Origin: an uncultured Candidatus Saccharibacteria bacterium
GTDB lineage: Bacteria > Patescibacteria > Saccharimonadia > Saccharimonadales > UBA10212
Direction: 5' to 3'
Assembly (NCBI GenBank): GCA_946478715.1
Contig: CAMLDA010000049.1
Span: forward strand, 1-5,033
DNA: 5,033 nucleotides
Position numbers and translations under genes: made by a program. Of this stretch, positions 3,531 through 5,033 are shown piece by piece. Each line of letters opens with the position of its first letter. The stretch's first letter is position 1. Under the pieces are notes generated by a model. It was given only the letters and a program-made list of their open reading frames with translations, had not been told where the DNA came from and ran no database searches.

Positions 3531-5033
3531 TTAATCGGGCATATCGTCGTAGACATCGCCGCCGGCGTCGCCTAAGCCCCCGGCCGGAACGGGTTCCCCG
3601 CCTACTTCGCCGCCAAATACTTCATCGGCGCTGCCCACAAGCACTTCGCGCGGGCGGTTGGTGCCATCGCTCATGGCAATTATGCCCCGCTCTTCCATGA
3701 CGTCCATCAGGCGGCTGGCCCGGCCATAGCCTACCCGTAATTTTCGCTGCAGCAAAGAAGTGCTGGCTTTGCCGGCGGCGCAGACCACTTCTACAGCATC
3801 GCGCAGCGTCTCGTCATCATCGCCTCCGGTGTCAGTGCTGGCCACCACCCCGCCCTTACCAAGCTGCACGGGCTGGCTGACCACCTCGTTATCGTACTGC
3901 GGCGGACGCTGGCCCCTTAAGAAGTCGGCAAGCTTGTTTGTCTCGTCACTGGTTATCAAAGCGCCCTGCACGCGAATGGGACGCGGCAAGTCGGTAGTCT
4001 TAAACAGCATATCGCCTTTGCCTAGCAGCTTTTCGGCGCCGCCCTGGTCTATGATTATGCGGCTGTTTATCTGGTCTTTGACCGCAAAAGCAATCTGGGC
4101 CGGGACGTTGGCCTTGATTATGCCGGTGACCACATTGGCATCCGGGCGCTGGGTTGCGAGCACCAGATGGATACCGGCCGCCCGGGCTGTCTGGGCGATG
4201 CGGGCAATCAGTGCTTCCACATCGCGGCTGGCGACCATCATCAGGTCTGACAGCTCATCGATAACCACCACGATGTGCGGCATGCCTTCTTCTTTTTTCA
4301 GGTTGTTATAGCCCTGGATATCGCGCTGTTTTACTTCAGCGAAAGTCTTCAGACGGCGCTCCATCTCGGCCACCGCCCATTTAAGCGCGCTGATGCATTT
4401 TTCGGGTTCGGTAACCACCGGCGCCAGCAGGTGCGGGATGTCATCGTAAGGAGCCATTTCCACATGCTTAGGGTCTACTAGTATTAGCTTGAGGTCCGAT
4501 GGGGTGTTGCGATAAAGGAAACTAGCCAACAGAGTGTTAATCATCACGGACTTACCGGACTTTGTCTGACCGGCAATCAGAAGGTGCGGCATTTCTTCCA
4601 GGTCGGCCACTATAGGTTCCCCGGCGATGTCTTTACCGACGACAAAGCTCAAGGGCCCTTTGCTATGGCTCCACTTTTCACCGGCCAGCAGACCGCGCAG
4701 AGTTACGGTGGCCGGTTTGACATTCGGCACCTCTATACCCACGGCGCGCTTACCCGGAATAGGCGCTTCCATCCTCAGGCTGGTAGCCGCTAAATCAAGA
4801 GCCAGATTGTGCTCCAGCGCTGTAAGCTTGGTCAGCTTTACGCCGGCTGGCGGCCGCAGCGTGTATTGTGTAACCCTTGGGCCTACATTGGCGCCTTCAA
4901 CCTCTACATCTATACCGAAGTTGGAATAAGTATCTTTGATAATCTGCGCGTTGCCTTTCACGTCGCCGGCGTTGGCCTTGTCGTCTTTGGCGTTAAGTAG
5001 GTCCAGCGATGGAAACTGCCAGTCTGGGTCCTT
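3531..5033 (-). CDS. ftsK: FtsK/SpoIIIE DNA translocase, 5' part beyond window
   Basis: FtsK is a septal, hexameric ATPase that pumps chromosomal DNA during division and, in many bacteria, activates XerCD dimer resolution. The 500 C-terminal residues are visible. The frame is open to the right edge, starting KDPDWQFPSLDLLN, so the membrane domain and linker are missing. In order: the alpha domain (GDVKGNAQIIKDTYSNFGI), Walker A GQTKSGKS (4571-4548), Walker B VVVIDELSD, the LATQRPDANVVTGIIKANVPAQIAF motor motif, and the EKLLGKGDMLF segment. The gamma DNA-reading domain follows (KASTSLLQRKLRVGYGRASRLMD, then GTNRPREVLV). A Gly/Asp-rich tail ends DDMPD. Walker A has Lys where FtsK usually has Gly (ATGSGKS), but the essential GKS is intact. 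The gene converges on the gtrA-like gene across a 167-nt gap. Confidence 0.97.
   Translation of the reverse strand, partial: KDPDWQFPSLDLLNAKDDKANAGDVKGNAQIIKDTYSNFGIDVEVEGANVGPRVTQYTLRPPAGVKLTKLTALEHNLALDLAATSLRMEAPIPGKRAVGIEVPNVKPATVTLRGLLAGEKWSHSKGPLSFVVGKDIAGEPIVADLEEMPHLLIAGQTKSGKSVMINTLLASFLYRNTPSDLKLILVDPKHVEMAPYDDIPHLLAPVVTEPEKCISALKWAVAEMERRLKTFAEVKQRDIQGYNNLKKEEGMPHIVVVIDELSDLMMVASRDVEALIARIAQTARAAGIHLVLATQRPDANVVTGIIKANVPAQIAFAVKDQINSRIIIDQGGAEKLLGKGDMLFKTTDLPRPIRVQGALITSDETNKLADFLRGQRPPQYDNEVVSQPVQLGKGGVVASTDTGGDDDETLRDAVEVVCAAGKASTSLLQRKLRVGYGRASRLMDVMEERGIIAMSDGTNRPREVLVGSADEVFGGEVGGEPVPAGGLGDAGGDVYDDMPD

Noticed and set aside
3760..4311. Plus-strand open frame of 183 codons
   Set aside because: It lies opposite the conserved FtsK motor and gamma domains and has a Ser-rich, feature-poor translation.

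Overview
This window looks like chromosomal DNA of a bacterium with medium GC content. The proteins most resemble Candidate Phyla Radiation (Patescibacteria) forms, possibly Saccharibacteria-like. That placement is inferred from the short S18, the FtsK sequence and the compact, overlapping operon; no marker here proves it. TAA, TAG and TGA are all used as normal stops, so there is no sign of a recoded TGA.

Left part (1-2073, minus strand): a translation/replication operon in the order rpsF - ssb - rpsR - small unknown gene - efp. It is read leftward from a near-consensus sigma-70 promoter at 2073-2045. Spacing tightens along the operon: 29 nt, then 14 nt, then an 8-nt overlap (ATGGCTGA), then a 1-nt overlap (TAATG). 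The cut at the left edge removes only the last few residues of EF-P. The start of rpsF is unusual. The residue aligned with the family's initiator Met is an ATC codon, placed 5 nt after a strong Shine-Dalgarno. The only nearby ATG lies in the loop of a leader hairpin.

Middle part (2074-3363, plus strand): two small multi-pass membrane protein genes. The first (2198-2761) is much richer in GC at third codon positions than its neighbours and looks horizontally acquired. It ends in a perfect GC-rich hairpin. The second is a GtrA-family gene (2920-3363) split by one in-frame TAA, so it is probably a recent pseudogene. A 10-bp direct repeat, GTCCCCTAAG, occurs upstream of both genes, each time just after a small dyad.

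Right part (3364-5033): a 167-nt gap between convergent genes holds a 121-nt element that can fold into a three-way junction closed by an 11-bp perfect inverted repeat. Beyond it is the minus-strand C-terminal 500 residues of an FtsK/SpoIIIE DNA translocase, whose membrane domain lies past the right edge.

The best candidates for something undescribed are the 3398-3518 element, the rpsF leader/ATC start, and the repeated hairpin-plus-CCCCTAAG motif. No defence system, CRISPR array, tRNA or rRNA was seen.
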